Below are positions 1-7,545 of a stretch of DNA of 64,000 nt, one piece after another. Within the stretch, counting starts at the first letter, position 1. Each line of letters starts with the position of its first letter. Source of the DNA: Chitinophaga sp. GbtcB8 (GTDB lineage: Bacteria; Bacteroidota; Bacteroidia; Chitinophagales; Chitinophagaceae); contig NZ_JAGXJN010000009.1 of the NCBI RefSeq assembly GCF_019091455.1, forward strand, positions 122,069 to 186,068. Direction: 5' to 3'. The position numbers and the translations under genes are program-made. The notes beneath the pieces are model-generated. The model saw only the letters and a list, made by a program, of their open reading frames with translations, ran no database searches and was not told where the DNA came from.

Positions 1-783
1 GCCGGTATAACCTGCTACCAGCGTGGTATTAGGATCTATATAATAAAAAAAGCGGGGATGCAGCGTGTACTGCCGTAAGCGGGGCACATCGCTAAACCCG
101 TCTTTATTAACATCACTTTCATTTTGTACGGTGGCGCCGGCAAAAAGGGTAAGGCCGGTTTTTTTCCAGCGTTGCGCGTAATAGGTGTTTACATTATTTT
201 CTTTGAGGGTGCTGCGGTTCAGCAATACATTCAGCTCCGGCTCATAACCCGGTGTTTTGGCAATAAAGTTGATCATGCCTGCAATGGCGCCACCGCCATA
301 AAGGGTGGATATGGAACCTTTAATGATCTCGATCTGCTTCAGGTCCAGCGGGGGAATGGCCAGCACGCCAAAGTTGCCGCTCAGGCCTTCATATACGGGC
401 ATACCATCACGCAGCAGCTGGGTGTACTTACCATCCAGCCCCTGCATACGGATGGCGTTATTACCATTTACGGCAGAGGTGTTCTGGATATGGATCACCG
501 ACAGGTCGCCCAGGATGCTGGCCACATTTCCGGGTTTAATGCCGCTTTCTTCCTGCATATCTTCCTGCCCCAGCACCTCCACTTTCATGGGCAGGTCTTC
601 CAGGCGGCTGTTGGTACGGGTGGAGCTAATCACTACCTCCGCTATGTTCCTGACCTGCGGTTTCGGCGAACCGGGAACAGTGTCAGCCGGGGCTTGTCTG
701 GTAGCGCTGTCTTTTGCAATGATCTGCGCCTGTGCTGCAAAAACGCTGCACAGGAAGACTATAGTGTATAACAGTTGTTGCAT
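1..783 (-). CDS. TonB-dependent outer-membrane receptor, N-terminal part
   Basis: The first 261 residues of a TonB-dependent receptor are visible; the rest lies beyond the left edge, and the frame is open to base 1. A signal peptide of about 20 residues ends in AQAQ. It is followed by a TonB-box-like stretch (IAEVVISSTRT, about residues 47-57) and a plug domain containing IRMQGLDGKYTQLLRDGMP and IEIIKGSISTLYGGGA, both typical of plugs. There is no STN domain and no SusC-type carboxypeptidase-like domain, so it resembles siderophore, metal or cobalamin receptors more than SusC. The ATG lies 7 bases after the stop of the histidine kinase gene, so the two-component system probably shares its transcript and may control it. 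The substrate cannot be told from this part. Confidence 0.9.
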   Translation of the reverse strand, partial: MQQLLYTIVFLCSVFAAQAQIIAKDSATRQAPADTVPGSPKPQVRNIAEVVISSTRTNSRLEDLPMKVEVLGQEDMQEESGIKPGNVASILGDLSVIHIQNTSAVNGNNAIRMQGLDGKYTQLLRDGMPVYEGLSGNFGVLAIPPLDLKQIEIIKGSISTLYGGGAIAGMINFIAKTPGYEPELNVLLNRSTLKENNVNTYYAQRWKKTGLTLFAGATVQNESDVNKDGFSDVPRLRQYTLHPRFFYYIDPNTTLVAGYTG

Positions 784-790
784 AGTATTC

Positions 791-2095
791 CTATGCTGCA
801 AAGGAAGGTTTGGAATTTGTAGAGAATCTGGAGATGGTGAATGTATGCACACCATTTTCAAAGTAATAGCTGATCGGGAGATTATAGGTATCGCAGATCT
901 TTTTTACAATGGCCAGCCCCAGGCCGTTGGAGCTGTCCAGCACAGCGCCGCCTTTTTTAAAACGCTGAAAAAGCTGCTGTTGCGGAATGGCCGGCCAGCT
1001 GCTGGTGTTGCTGATGGTGAACTGCTGATCATCCAGCTGCAGCTTTATTTTACCGCCGGTATAATTATAACGGATAGCATTACCTACCAGGTTGCTGATC
1101 AGCATATCTGCCAGCGCTGCGGGCATTTGCCAGGAGGTATCGTGGGTAAGCTGTGTTTCCAGTGTAAGCTTTTTATCTTTTATCAGCTCATCCAGCAGGC
1201 CCAGGTATTGTTTGGTAACGTGCTGCAGGCTTTCCGGCTGGGAGGTATCGTACTGGTGGTTCTCTATTTTAGCCAGCAGCAGCAGGGAGTGGTTCAGGCG
1301 GGCCAGGCGTTCCAGGGCTTCGCTGCTTTGGGCAATGGCATGCAGCTGTGCATCGCTGAGGGTTTCATCCTGCAGCAGCAGCTCCAGCTTACTTTCTGCA
1401 ATGGCCAGGGGTGTTTGCATTTCATGGGCTGCATCTTCCGTTAGCTCTTTAATGCTTTGGTAATCTGCATGTATGCGTGTTATCATGGCCGTTAGTGCGG
1501 TATGCAGCTGGTTAAATTCCTTGATGGAGGAAGGGCTGAAGCTGACGCTTTCCATCTTCTTGAGCTCAATGCCATGCAATTTTTCCAGCGACTGGTAAAA
1601 GGGCCGCCACAGGCGCTTGCTCAGCATCCTGTTCAGCAGCAGTATGAAAACCAGCAGGCCGCCAAACACGATCAGCATTACAATGAAGATGTTCTTTATA
1701 AGATCATCCCGTTCTATTAATGATTTGCGGATGGTTAACAGGTAAGAATTATTGTGGATGCTTAATACCTGTGTAAGCTGTCGGTAAGGTGTTTTTTTTC
1801 CTTCTATATCCTGGTATAGCATTACGCTTTCCAGAACAGGTTTTGCCTGCGCGGGCTGTGTTACGGGCTGCAGGCTGAACTCCGGGGTGGAGAGCCGGAA
1901 CACCGGGCTGTGAACGCTTACGGTGTCCATATAACGCAGCCACTGGATCTGATCGTTCAGCAGCTCTTCATCTATTTCATGCCCGATCTCTTTATTGAAC
2001 TGGGAAAAGAGGTAAAAGGTGCTGATGGTGAGCAGCGGTAATACCAGCAGCAGGAAATAAATGGTGGTTTGCGTAAGTAACTTCATCGGTCTCAT
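791..2095 (-). CDS. Sensor histidine kinase (OmpR-partner type)
   Basis: This is a membrane sensor kinase of 434 residues. It has TM1 at about 10-30, a short periplasmic sensor of about 100 residues, TM2 at about 135-155, and a HisKA domain with the phospho-acceptor His224 in DAAHEMQTPLA. The HATPase_c domain follows, with an N-box (ISNLVGNAIRYNYTGG) and a G-box (NGLGLAIVKK). It starts 11 bases after the response regulator stop and ends 7 bases before a TonB-dependent receptor. This suggests that the receptor and its regulators form one operon. ATG codons at residues 1 and 4 are both possible starts. The ligand is unknown; the short periplasmic domain matches no sensor fold I recognise. Confidence 0.93.
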   Translation of the reverse strand: MRPMKLLTQTTIYFLLLVLPLLTISTFYLFSQFNKEIGHEIDEELLNDQIQWLRYMDTVSVHSPVFRLSTPEFSLQPVTQPAQAKPVLESVMLYQDIEGKKTPYRQLTQVLSIHNNSYLLTIRKSLIERDDLIKNIFIVMLIVFGGLLVFILLLNRMLSKRLWRPFYQSLEKLHGIELKKMESVSFSPSSIKEFNQLHTALTAMITRIHADYQSIKELTEDAAHEMQTPLAIAESKLELLLQDETLSDAQLHAIAQSSEALERLARLNHSLLLLAKIENHQYDTSQPESLQHVTKQYLGLLDELIKDKKLTLETQLTHDTSWQMPAALADMLISNLVGNAIRYNYTGGKIKLQLDDQQFTISNTSSWPAIPQQQLFQRFKKGGAVLDSSNGLGLAIVKKICDTYNLPISYYFENGVHTFTISRFSTNSKPSFAA

Positions 2096-2106
2096 ACAGC
2101 CCCGGT

Positions 2107-2784
2107 TTATTGATCAGACCAGCGGTAGCCGGTACCATAAATGGTTTTAATATAATCCTCACCGCCGGCTTCCAGCAGCTTGCGGCGCAGGTTCTTGATA
2201 TGTGAGTAAATGAAATCGTAGGAGCCTGCCTGGTCATAGGCATCGCCCCAGAGGTGGCCGGCCAGCGCAGTTTTGGTAACCACCCTGCGCTGGTTGGCAA
2301 TGAAGTATAACAGCAGCTGGTACTCTTTGCTGGTAAGCGTAAGGGGAGTATCCTTTACAAAAACCGCTTTGGAGCCTGGCGCTATGCGGATCTCATTGAA
2401 ATGGATATTGGTGTTGCCATCAAAATGTTTACGCCGCAAAATGGCATTGATACGGGCATTCAGCTCTGACAGGTGAAAGGGTTTGGTCAGGTAATCATCG
2501 GCGCCCAGGTCCAGGCCACTGAGCTTATCCTCCAAAGAATCTTTGGCGGAAATGATAATAATACCTGCTTCTGATTCCAGCGCTTTTAATTCTTTGATAA
2601 TATCCAGGCCATTGCCTTTGGGCAGGCCTATGTCGGCCACAATGCAGTCGTAATCGTAATCATTCACCTTTGCCATGGCCTGGGGAAAGTCAGGCGCGGT
2701 TTCACAGATATATCCCTGCTGCTCCAGGTACTGGCGGATGGCCGTTTGCAGGGCCGGTTCATCTTCTATGACCAAAACTTTCAT
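2107..2784 (-). CDS. OmpR/PhoB-family response regulator
   Basis: This is a 225-residue response regulator. The receiver domain (1-115) has the acidic pocket E7/D8, phospho-acceptor Asp51 in VADIGLP, a Thr/Ser switch in IIISAKD and Lys in LTKPF. A winged-helix DNA-binding domain (about 130-223) carries the typical LTSKEYQLLLYF and RRKL..GG..YIKTIYGTGYRW signatures. It is the first gene of the kinase/receptor part of the cluster and starts only 33 bases after the 784-residue lipoprotein gene, with no terminator between them. It may therefore be cotranscribed with the two lipoprotein genes. The target is not visible from sequence; the adjacent receptor gene is the obvious candidate. Confidence 0.94.
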   Translation of the reverse strand: MKVLVIEDEPALQTAIRQYLEQQGYICETAPDFPQAMAKVNDYDYDCIVADIGLPKGNGLDIIKELKALESEAGIIIISAKDSLEDKLSGLDLGADDYLTKPFHLSELNARINAILRRKHFDGNTNIHFNEIRIAPGSKAVFVKDTPLTLTSKEYQLLLYFIANQRRVVTKTALAGHLWGDAYDQAGSYDFIYSHIKNLRRKLLEAGGEDYIKTIYGTGYRWSDQ

Positions 2785-2817
2785 GAATGGATAACAGATT
2801 AGGTGAACGAATGTTTT

Positions 2818-5172
2818 TTATGGCTGCTTTTTCACAAAATCCTGCAGGTATGTGCATTCCGCTGCAATGCTTTCATAAAAGGCGGTATGCCGGTACTCCT
2901 TTACCAGGGTTGGAAAATACGGATTTTTATACGTAGCCGGGTACCACCATTCCTCTTTGCCGCTTAACTGCGCATGTTTTTGCGCGCAGCGCGCTGCCAT
3001 GTATAAGGCTTTGGCTTTAAATTCCGGGTCAGTGGCCGCATCAGCTGCTTTTTTATAATATTCCTCTGCGCGGTAACAACCAAAGTATTCACGCAGGAAG
3101 GGTGATGTTTCATGTGCCGGCTCATACCACCAGGTGCTGGGGCGGTAGCTTACAGAGAACTGGTAGGAATGGCCGTAATAGGAAATGCTGAACAGCCCTG
3201 TTGCATATTCAAAATACACTTCCGGCGCTACCTTTGCAGCCTGCATCTTTTTTTCCAGCTCCACCATGCGGGTAGCATATTCCAGCTGGCTAATGCCATG
3301 GCGGATGGAGTCCTGCTCCTCATACCCGAAATCCTGCAGTTGTTCCTCAAACACCAGCTCTGAACGGCGGGTGCTGCCGCTGCGTTTGAACCAGGTAACG
3401 GCATTGGGGAAATCGTGCTGGCGTACGTAGTTGATAGCAATAACCTCTCCAAGCTGCTGTTCTGTAAGGGGCAGCTGATCACAGAGATATTTTTCAAAAG
3501 GCGTTTTGTTTTTGCTTTTATACAGGCCGGATAAGGAAAGCAGCTGTGTAGTGGACATACTATCTGCAATAAAATCCTTTCCGCTTGTGCCGTTCCAGCG
3601 GAAATAGGTAGGATCTACCTCATCCCTTTTTGTGAGGATGAGGGACAGGCGCACGGTATCCTGCTGCCGGGCATAACGCGGCGCAATAATATAATCCAGC
3701 AGGTTGCGGTACATGCGGGTGTAAAAGGAAGCGTTCACCCAGCTATTGTCATCCGGATAATCCCAATAGGAGCTGTTTTCTTTTCCTTTGGGCAGCTTGG
3801 AGTCCAGCCATTTGAAAGAAGCCAGCAGCTTGCTTTCATAAGCTTTATCTATGCGGGGCTGTTCATTAATGTTCACCAGCAGCTGTACAATTTCCCATTG
3901 ATCCTGCAGGTCGGCCCGTTGTATGTTGGGTTTTGCGGCTGCCAGGCGGGTATGGGCGCCGGCATAGTCTTTTGTCATAAAGGAAAGGTAGGCGGATGTG
4001 ATCTGCCACAGGGCCGGCTCCTTTACCTTACCCTGGCCGGCAATGCTGTCTGTAAGCTGCTGCATAGCTTTTACCGCATCTGCTTTAAGACTGTTCTCAG
4101 TGTACCAGTAGTTAATCTTATTGGCGTCAATGTTAATGGCATTTTGCAGGTAACCATCTTCCAGCTTATTCACTTCTCTGGCCAAAAGCACATCCAGTAT
4201 GGATGCAGTGGGATCAAAGCGGTATACTTCCCGCAGACCGTCCAGGTTCAGGATTACGGCCCTTGCTGCGTACATGGCAGCTACAGTGGCTTTCTCCGTA
4301 TTGCTGGTACATAATTTCAGCACCGCTTTTTTATCAGCTTCAGCCCAGCCGGTGTTCAGGTAGGCCAGGGTGCGCTGGGAAGGCGCTGCTTCAAACACGC
4401 GGGAGAACAGGTATACGCTTTCCGCTTTTTTGCCTGTGCGCAGCAAAGCGCCTGCTTTTAATGCCAGCGCTTTATAGTGAATAAGGGAATTGGATGGCAG
4501 TGGCGCTGCCAGTGAATCATAATAGTGAATAGCTGTTTCGTATGACTTGCTGAAATGCGCCATGCGGGTGGCCTGGTAGGCAAATCTTTCCTTAATGAAC
4601 GGATCTTTACAGGCGTTATACAGCTGTATGCTGTTGCGGGCCAGGCGCATCATGGCGGCGTAATCCGGTGTTGGCGGGTTCCACGCATCGGTGATATTGG
4701 TATATACCTCGCATCTTTTAGCGAACATGAGGTAACCCAGCGTTTCCTTGTCCTTACTGCTGATGAAGTAACGGGTAAGCGTATTATTGCTTACGCTGTC
4801 CGGCGCCTGCAGCGGCGTTCCTTTATCAATGCTGGTATATAGCGCCGTCATTTGCGGACGGGAGTAGGTGTAAATAAATTCCAGGAGGTCCTTATCCGTT
4901 ACCTTTGCGCTCTTACCGGAAAAAAAGGTGCTCCATTCGCGGAGGTTGGCGGCTTGCTCCGGCTCATCCACCCCATAATATTGTGCCAGGGAAGTATAGT
5001 AGAAGGGCTCAAAGCCCTTGCCGGCGGCAAGGTTCGGGTTATAGAAATTGGTGTAATAATCATAGGGGTCCGGCTCAGGGCCGCAGGAAAACACGTAAAT
5101 GGTTTCTGCAAAGAAGCAGACCAGCAGGCTAACGAAGAATACTATAAGTTTTTTCCAGTTCGGGTAATGCAT
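2818..5172 (-). CDS. Uncharacterised helical-repeat lipoprotein
   Basis: This 784-residue protein belongs to no family to which I can assign a function. Its N-terminus has a hydrophobic stretch ending in VFSC with Cys30, followed by GPEPDPYDYY, so it looks like a lipoprotein anchored outside the inner membrane. The body is rich in amphipathic helices resembling TPR/Sel1-like repeats (for example AALLRTGKKAESVYLFSRVF and EEYYKKAADAATDPEFKAKA). The C-terminal end, about 90 residues, contains an aromatic-rich segment and ECTYLQDFVKK. A scaffolding or binding role is possible but is only inference. Its start overlaps the end of the upstream 336-residue lipoprotein gene by 44 bases, which implies translational coupling. 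The response regulator gene follows after 33 bases. Confidence 0.75.
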   Translation of the reverse strand: MHYPNWKKLIVFFVSLLVCFFAETIYVFSCGPEPDPYDYYTNFYNPNLAAGKGFEPFYYTSLAQYYGVDEPEQAANLREWSTFFSGKSAKVTDKDLLEFIYTYSRPQMTALYTSIDKGTPLQAPDSVSNNTLTRYFISSKDKETLGYLMFAKRCEVYTNITDAWNPPTPDYAAMMRLARNSIQLYNACKDPFIKERFAYQATRMAHFSKSYETAIHYYDSLAAPLPSNSLIHYKALALKAGALLRTGKKAESVYLFSRVFEAAPSQRTLAYLNTGWAEADKKAVLKLCTSNTEKATVAAMYAARAVILNLDGLREVYRFDPTASILDVLLAREVNKLEDGYLQNAINIDANKINYWYTENSLKADAVKAMQQLTDSIAGQGKVKEPALWQITSAYLSFMTKDYAGAHTRLAAAKPNIQRADLQDQWEIVQLLVNINEQPRIDKAYESKLLASFKWLDSKLPKGKENSSYWDYPDDNSWVNASFYTRMYRNLLDYIIAPRYARQQDTVRLSLILTKRDEVDPTYFRWNGTSGKDFIADSMSTTQLLSLSGLYKSKNKTPFEKYLCDQLPLTEQQLGEVIAINYVRQHDFPNAVTWFKRSGSTRRSELVFEEQLQDFGYEEQDSIRHGISQLEYATRMVELEKKMQAAKVAPEVYFEYATGLFSISYYGHSYQFSVSYRPSTWWYEPAHETSPFLREYFGCYRAEEYYKKAADAATDPEFKAKALYMAARCAQKHAQLSGKEEWWYPATYKNPYFPTLVKEYRHTAFYESIAAECTYLQDFVKKQP

Positions 5173-6139
5173 ATTTATTAAGCTCGTTTTCGTCCAGGTG
5201 ATAAAATATAACTACGGGATTATAATCCTGCCGTTGTTTAGCCAGGTACCCGGCGGCGTCCCAAAGCAGTGCGGGCGGGCAGGTTTCATACCGTACTTCT
5301 TCGCCGGCATGTAAGGGATAACCTTTTACGATGGTATCCCTTAACACGGTGTATAATTGTTCCCCATTTTTACTAAAAATACGATGGTTGCTGAAATCAT
5401 TTTCCTCCAGGTTGCGGAGCAGGCCTGCATAGGAACGGTGACGGAATAATACGCTCCACCTGAACAATGGCAAAGCCAGGTCTAAAGGTAACGGATAATG
5501 CGCTATCCTTTTACCGCCGGCATAGGATTCCAGGTCGTTCATATTAAGAATGGAGTTGTGGCCGCCATATTGGCGCAGGTTGCCCATGTTATAACACATC
5601 AGCAGGCCCTTATCTGCCGGTGGTGCGCCGCTGGTAGCCAGGAATTTTACCTGGTGCAGGCGTATGGTTACGGAAAGCTGTTTGCCCTGCATAAAGGGTT
5701 GCCGGCGAAGGGATTGCAGGAATGCAAAATAGGCGTTCCTGCTGTTGCGTGTCCAGTCGCAATCTATTTGCACTTCCCCTGCCTGCTGCGGGCTGGTTTG
5801 TGCCAGCAGCTGCGCCACCTGCCGGGCCAGGGTATCTGCATTCACCTGTTTCCATACATCGTTTACAATGAATACGGTAGGTATTACCTGTAAACCGGCA
5901 GGGAAGGGGCTGCGCTGGTCCAGGCGGGCTACGGGAACGGCTGTATGGTTGTCTGCGGCCAGGGTTACGTCGAACATTTTTACGTAAAGCCTTTGCACGC
6001 GGAGGGTATTGAGTGTATTTAGCTCAGTGCTGTCTGGCTGGTAACGCTGCTTCCAGAAATAAAAGGCGCGGGTAATGGGGCGCGGTTTGGTGCAGGCCAG
6101 GCAGCAGCAAAAGAGGTATAAAAGCCAGCGTTTATGCAT
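5129..6139 (-). CDS. Uncharacterised lipoprotein, possibly TIM-barrel-like
   Basis: I place the start at the internal ATG at 6139, giving 336 residues. That start yields a clean lipoprotein signal (MHKRWLLYLFCCCLAC, Cys16), whereas an upstream in-frame ATG would put 27 charged residues in front of it. The protein alternates predicted strands and helices, with short motifs such as VQIDCDWT, LSVTIRLHQVK, GLLMCYNMGNL and YPLPLDLALPLF. This pattern resembles a glycoside-hydrolase-like TIM barrel, but I cannot name a family or catalytic pair. It overlaps the next gene (784-residue lipoprotein) by 44 bases and is the likely first gene of a run that includes a two-component system and a TonB-dependent receptor. 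Function unknown. Confidence 0.7.
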   Translation of the reverse strand: MHKRWLLYLFCCCLACTKPRPITRAFYFWKQRYQPDSTELNTLNTLRVQRLYVKMFDVTLAADNHTAVPVARLDQRSPFPAGLQVIPTVFIVNDVWKQVNADTLARQVAQLLAQTSPQQAGEVQIDCDWTRNSRNAYFAFLQSLRRQPFMQGKQLSVTIRLHQVKFLATSGAPPADKGLLMCYNMGNLRQYGGHNSILNMNDLESYAGGKRIAHYPLPLDLALPLFRWSVLFRHRSYAGLLRNLEENDFSNHRIFSKNGEQLYTVLRDTIVKGYPLHAGEEVRYETCPPALLWDAAGYLAKQRQDYNPVVIFYHLDENELNKYALPELEKTYSILR

Positions 6140-6193
6140 TTGCCGGCAAAGATAGCGTAGTAAGCTGTTCCTATCTGTTTTTTCCGTAAGTTT

Positions 6194-6299
6194 GTAGAAA
6201 TGACAGGTAATAGATACCATATAGCTAAAAGTCGCCCGATCGAGTATGTGATACTCGATATGAGCGATTGTTATACCTGGTCATTTCCCGAATTTCTAC
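6194..6299. repeat. Nested imperfect palindrome in intergenic region
   Basis: Inside the gap between 6139 and 6437 there is a hairpin with perfect 9-base arms (ATCGAGTAT at 6239-6247, ATACTCGAT at 6251-6259). With one bulge, one mismatch and G-T pairs it extends to 6230-6269. Around it lies an outer imperfect inverted repeat: GTAGAAATGACAGGTA at 6194-6209 against the complement of TATACCTGGTCATTTC...TTTCTAC ending at 6299, with about 8 extra bases on the right side. The whole unit could fold as a cruciform or long RNA hairpin. No protein is encoded. It could be a repetitive palindromic element or a structured RNA; its identity is unknown. Confidence 0.6.
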
Positions 6300-6353
6300 C
6301 CTTTTGTCTTCACCTGTACTATTTCTCCAGCTTTAAGGCCTTTAAAACTATTG

Positions 6354-6430
6354 CCCAAGCCTAATTGATCCCACAAAGGCTTGGGGTTTATCTGCATTTA
6401 ATTATTCCAATAATTAATCATTTAAATGAT
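6354..6430. repeat. Three consecutive palindromes upstream of a small gene
   Basis: Three inverted repeats follow one another just before the small membrane protein gene. CCCAAGCCT (6354-6362) pairs perfectly with AGGCTTGGG (6377-6385). TTAATTATT (6398-6406) pairs with AATAATTAA (6409-6417). ATCATTTAAATGAT (6417-6430) is a 14-base perfect palindrome. None is followed by a T-run on the plus strand, so they are not ordinary terminators. They may be operator sites or leader structure for the gene starting at 6437. Apart from these and the nested palindrome at 6194-6299, I see nothing else in 6140-6436. Confidence 0.55.
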
Positions 6431-6436
6431 CTTGCT

Positions 6437-6700
6437 ATGCGCTGGAATCAACAAAAGATTGCTGCAAGCAGAACGGTAGCTGCAATGGCCTTTTTGCTGA
6501 ATGCAATTGTACTGGAACAGGGATTGGTATCAGATCCCAAATGGTATAACATTGCCTATATCACCTTTCCCTTAATGCTCATTTATGTTATTGCTTTTCG
6601 TAAGCAGCTGTATAAGCAGCAGGGTGTGCGTATTAATAACAAAAAAAATGTAAGCGATGAACCTATTATTTCAACGGCTTCGCCAGTTAGGGATAGATAA
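6437..6700 (+). CDS. Small two-helix membrane protein, unknown
   Basis: This is an 87-residue protein whose ATG I place at 6437 (MRWNQQKIAASRTVAAM), because the longer in-frame version would start in the palindromic leader. Two hydrophobic segments are visible at about residues 10-29 and 35-53. A basic, asparagine/lysine-rich tail follows (YKQQGVRINNKKN). No family is recognised. Its 3' end overlaps the next gene by 44 bases, so the two are probably translationally coupled. Confidence 0.55.
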   Translation: MRWNQQKIAASRTVAAMAFLLNAIVLEQGLVSDPKWYNIAYITFPLMLIYVIAFRKQLYKQQGVRINNKKNVSDEPIISTASPVRDR

Positions 6701-7085
6701 TAACGTTTCATTTACCGGCCAGGAATTACTGAAGGATTGTATCATCGGTTTTGCCGGTGTACACCGTAAGGTGATCGTATTAAAGCAGCTGAATGATACG
6801 GCTTTCCAATCCTTTGTGATAGACCTGAATGAAGTGAAAAGATGTACGGTAAGAAAGCAGTACGGCGCTATCAGGACCGGGGAGCTAAAGGAAAGGAAGC
6901 TGGATCACTACCTGGAAGAAATGGTGCTGCATTTTGAGCTGAAGAACGGGAAGCCGCCTGCTGAGGTTTTGTTTTACAAACACCCTGGCAATTACGTTGG
7001 GGAGATTGCAGAGCTGGAGCAGAAGGCCCGTTATTGGAGCACTATTTTGACTAAGATGTGCGTGCCCCTGGAAAAGACCGCCTGA
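6657..7085 (+). CDS. Hypothetical soluble protein, unknown
   Basis: This 142-residue protein has no signal peptide or membrane segment. It reads as a compact alpha/beta protein with a strand-rich middle (FAGVHRKVIVLKQLND, FVIDLNEVKRCTV) and a helix near the C-terminus (ELEQKARYWSTILTKM). I recognise no domain. It overlaps the upstream small membrane protein gene by 44 bases, which argues for a shared function at the membrane, but nothing in the sequence says what that is. A GreA-like gene follows 53 bases later. Confidence 0.6.
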   Translation: MNLLFQRLRQLGIDNNVSFTGQELLKDCIIGFAGVHRKVIVLKQLNDTAFQSFVIDLNEVKRCTVRKQYGAIRTGELKERKLDHYLEEMVLHFELKNGKPPAEVLFYKHPGNYVGEIAELEQKARYWSTILTKMCVPLEKTA

Positions 7086-7138
7086 TACGGCTTTAGGTGA
7101 ATAGGAAAAGTAATTGTAAACGCTAAAATGAATGATCT

Positions 7139-7543
7139 ATGCAAAAGCTAAAAGAGCAGCTTATGCTGACGAAGTATGATTATGAAGTGATCCTATCCAA
7201 CCTGAAAAATGGATTGGTACAGGCAACTTTTAACAAACAGGATGCAGAGGAGCTGGGCGCCGAATTGAAAAAAGCTAAGCTGGTGGATAATGAGGATATG
7301 CCTCCTGATGTAGTGAGGCTTAACTCAAGTGTTACCGTTAAAGAGGAGCGTGAAAATAAAGTGTTAAAGATCACCATCGTGATCCCTGAGAAGGCCGACA
7401 TAAAGCAAAAGAAGGTTTCTATCATGTCGCCTATCGGAACGGCGCTCATCGGGTATAGAAAGGGAAGTAAAGTGAGCTGGAAAGTGCCTGCAGGAAGAAG
7501 AACATTTACAATCCTGGAAGTATCAAACCAAATTAATGCATAA
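7139..7543 (+). CDS. GreA/GreB C-terminal-domain protein (Rnk-like)
   Basis: This 134-residue protein matches the small GreA/GreB C-terminal (FKBP-like) family, often annotated as nucleoside diphosphate kinase regulator. The C-terminal half has the expected pattern (KITIVIPEKADIKQKKVSIMSPIGTALIGYRKGSKVSW.VPAG), close to the SPLGxALlGkkxGDxv core of GreA. The N-terminal helix region is short and lacks the long acidic coiled coil that cleaves RNA in true GreA. It may therefore bind RNA polymerase without cleavage activity; that is family inference. Its stop is 2 bases from the stop of the convergent AraC gene, leaving no room for a terminator. Confidence 0.8.
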   Translation: MQKLKEQLMLTKYDYEVILSNLKNGLVQATFNKQDAEELGAELKKAKLVDNEDMPPDVVRLNSSVTVKEERENKVLKITIVIPEKADIKQKKVSIMSPIGTALIGYRKGSKVSWKVPAGRRTFTILEVSNQINA

Positions 7544-7545
7544 CC

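Noticed and set aside
305..1444. 379-codon open frame on the plus strand
   Set aside because: It lies antisense to the receptor and histidine kinase genes, whose motifs are intact; its own translation has no recognisable domain.
5129..6220. Longer start for the 336-residue lipoprotein at 6220
   Set aside because: It adds 27 charged residues ahead of a clean lipoprotein signal peptide; the ATG at 6139 is better.
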